Part shown: positions 62,930-64,000 of the stretch, piece after piece
Position numbering within the stretch: the first letter of the stretch is position 1
Layout of the letters: the number at the start of each line of letters is the position of its first letter
From: Microlunatus endophyticus
Lineage (GTDB): Bacteria > Actinomycetota > Actinomycetes > Propionibacteriales > Propionibacteriaceae
Assembly (NCBI RefSeq): GCF_014646195.1
Contig: NZ_BMMZ01000001.1
Span: 248,001-312,000, forward strand
Direction: 5' to 3'
DNA length: 64,000 nt
Made by a program: the position numbers and the translations under genes
Notes under the pieces: generated by a model
What the model saw: the letters and a program-made list of their open reading frames with translations, nothing else
Database searches by the model: none
Told to the model about the DNA's origin: nothing

Positions 62930-64000
62930 GTGGTTCCGGACCTTCCCTACGCCGGTAACGGCGTTCCGGACGACAGCGAGGCACCAGCAGAGCAGGGTCG
63001 CTTCGCCTGGCTTCGGCCAGCGTCCAAGGGCATAACCGAACGCAAGAATCCGATCCGACGCGTCGTGACGCGTACGGCGGTGGGACTTGCCGTGCTGGCC
63101 GTTGTCGGCCACGCCGGTCTGATCACCACCGCCAGCGCCGACGGGCTGGACGACCGGCACAAGGCGCTGCAACAGGCGATCAGCAAGACCAAGGCCGAGA
63201 TGAGCGAGTCCACCCAGACCGCCTCCGACGCCGCAGTCGCGCTGACCAAGGCCGAGCAGGCGCTGAAGGATGCGCAGGCGGCGCTGACCAAGACGCAGCA
63301 GGCCGTGGCGGCAGCGCAGAAGAAGGACGACCAGCTCGCCGCTCAGCTCAAGCAGCAACAGGCCGCGCTGGCCAAGGCCGTCAAGGCGGTTCAGGACGGG
63401 CAGAAGCGGTTGGCTGCGCAGAAGGCCGTCGTGGGCGCGATCGTCCGTGATGACGTGCAGAAGCAGTCGAATCTGATGCCTCTGGCGCTGCTGACCACCA
63501 GTACGTCGATGAACGACCTGGCCAACCGGATCCAGCTGTCCCGGACGATGCTGGACACCAACCAGGAGAAATTCGACACCTACACCAAGCTGCAGAAGCA
63601 GTTGGACGCCGACAAGGCCGAGCAGGCGGCACTGGAGAAGAAGATCGCCGCAGACAAGGCCGAGTCGGCCAAGAGCCTGAAGAACAAGCAGGCTCTGGAG
63701 AAGCAGGCCGAGACGCAGAAGGCCTCGGTCGCCGACCTGGTCAAGAAGCGCACCGCCGCCCAGGCAGCCGCCGACAAGGCCGCCGCAGCGGACAAGGCGC
63801 ACTACGCCGCCTTGCAGAGCGATGACGCCAAGGTCCAGAAAGAGATCGCCGCCCGGATCGCCGCCGAGAAGAAGGCTGAGGCGGCCAAGAAGGCGGCAGC
63901 CGCTGCAGCAGCAGCCCGGGCGAAGAAGCAGAGCCAGCATTCCTCCAGCAGTAGCAGTAGTGGCGGAGGCGGCGGTAGCTCGAGCAGGGGTAGCGGCGGC
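62930..64000 (+). CDS. Secreted coiled-coil protein, probable FtsEX-associated murein hydrolase activator (3' end missing)
   Basis: The frame is open from the GTG at 62930 (GGGGAAAG upstream) to the end of the window (357 codons). It begins VVPDLPYAGNG, with a membrane-targeting hydrophobic stretch at about 45-70 (TAVGLAVLAVVGHAGLITTASA), then a coiled coil rich in Lys/Ala/Gln up to residue 325 and a Ser/Gly-rich linker where the window ends. This is the layout of EnvC-like or NlpC/P60 proteins that partner FtsX; the enzymatic domain would follow. A long opposite-strand frame over it is a shadow. Confidence 0.85.
   Translation, partial: MVPDLPYAGNGVPDDSEAPAEQGRFAWLRPASKGITERKNPIRRVVTRTAVGLAVLAVVGHAGLITTASADGLDDRHKALQQAISKTKAEMSESTQTASDAAVALTKAEQALKDAQAALTKTQQAVAAAQKKDDQLAAQLKQQQAALAKAVKAVQDGQKRLAAQKAVVGAIVRDDVQKQSNLMPLALLTTSTSMNDLANRIQLSRTMLDTNQEKFDTYTKLQKQLDADKAEQAALEKKIAADKAESAKSLKNKQALEKQAETQKASVADLVKKRTAAQAAADKAAAADKAHYAALQSDDAKVQKEIAARIAAEKKAEAAKKAAAAAAAARAKKQSQHSSSSSSSGGGGGSSSRGSGG

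Noticed and set aside
62894..63940. Long leucine/glycine-rich minus-strand frame
   Set aside because: It is the antisense of a lysine/alanine/glutamine-rich coiled-coil gene on the plus strand, which has a ribosome site, a signal-like segment and the ftsEX context.

Overview
The window is a high-GC chromosomal segment from an actinobacterium. Three things support this: the branched bc1-aa3 respiratory genes (qcrCAB with a diheme QcrC, ctaE, ctaCDF), actinobacterial families (DUF3043, GuaB1, F420-type PPOX, DevS/DevR-like kinase and regulator, PimB-type mannosyltransferase, FtsEX with a secreted coiled-coil partner), and many GTG or apparently leaderless starts. The absence of mycobacterial PE/PPE genes and the gene mix suggest Propionibacteriales (Microlunatus-like); this is inference only. 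No tRNA, rRNA, CRISPR array, prophage or intact insertion sequence was seen.

Layout. 1-12 kb is a sugar-utilisation and accessory region. It holds two ABC sugar permeases, a tautomerase, a TolB-like propeller and an aldo/keto reductase, then threonine synthase, DUF3043 and PspA/PspAA. These are followed by an IlvD/Edd sugar-acid dehydratase, an SGNH hydrolase under a TetR regulator, an SMP-30 lactonase and an SDR. 12-17 kb holds glycerate kinase, ErpA and a PNPOx-kinase-regulator operon resembling DosS/DosR, with the DosS heme histidine conserved. 17-20 kb is ctaC-ctaD-ctaF.

20-36 kb is mixed: a PadR-MFS unit, an ArsR-SRPBCC pair whose second gene is frameshifted, a GH20 hexosaminidase, guaB1, a second PadR facing a carotenoid oxygenase and a membrane protein, a GH13 enzyme, a frameshifted methyltransferase, a glutathionyl-hydroquinone-reductase-like protein, two lipoproteins and pyrE. 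36-42.5 kb is ctaE-qcrC-qcrA-qcrB facing away from an orphan receiver-like gene and trpD. 42-52 kb carries a DUF2510 protein, a lone prepilin peptidase, an HTH protein, a tricorn protease, a membrane protein with 14 hendecad repeats and a sunset-like C-terminus, a cyclophilin and a rhomboid lacking its catalytic residues.

52-64 kb holds arr, a stand-alone Lrp/AsnC RAM domain, a DEDDh exonuclease-GIY-YIG fusion, a secreted I36-type protein, an NlpC/P60 hydrolase, a lipoprotein metallopeptidase, pimB, prfB, an F420 PPOX protein, ftsE, ftsX and a coiled-coil secreted protein cut by the window end. The order NlpC/P60, exonuclease-GIY-YIG, trpD, ctaE-qcrCAB, ctaF/ctaC and pimB is related to the M. 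tuberculosis Rv2188c-Rv2200c neighbourhood, but here it is interrupted by accessory genes.

Regulation is readable at several loci. Near-perfect palindromes sit at tetR, both padR genes and arsR (two copies), and a 20-bp-periodic repeat array lies between the HTH gene and the tricorn gene. Two genes (SRPBCC, methyltransferase) carry single-base frameshifts, which may be real or sequencing errors.
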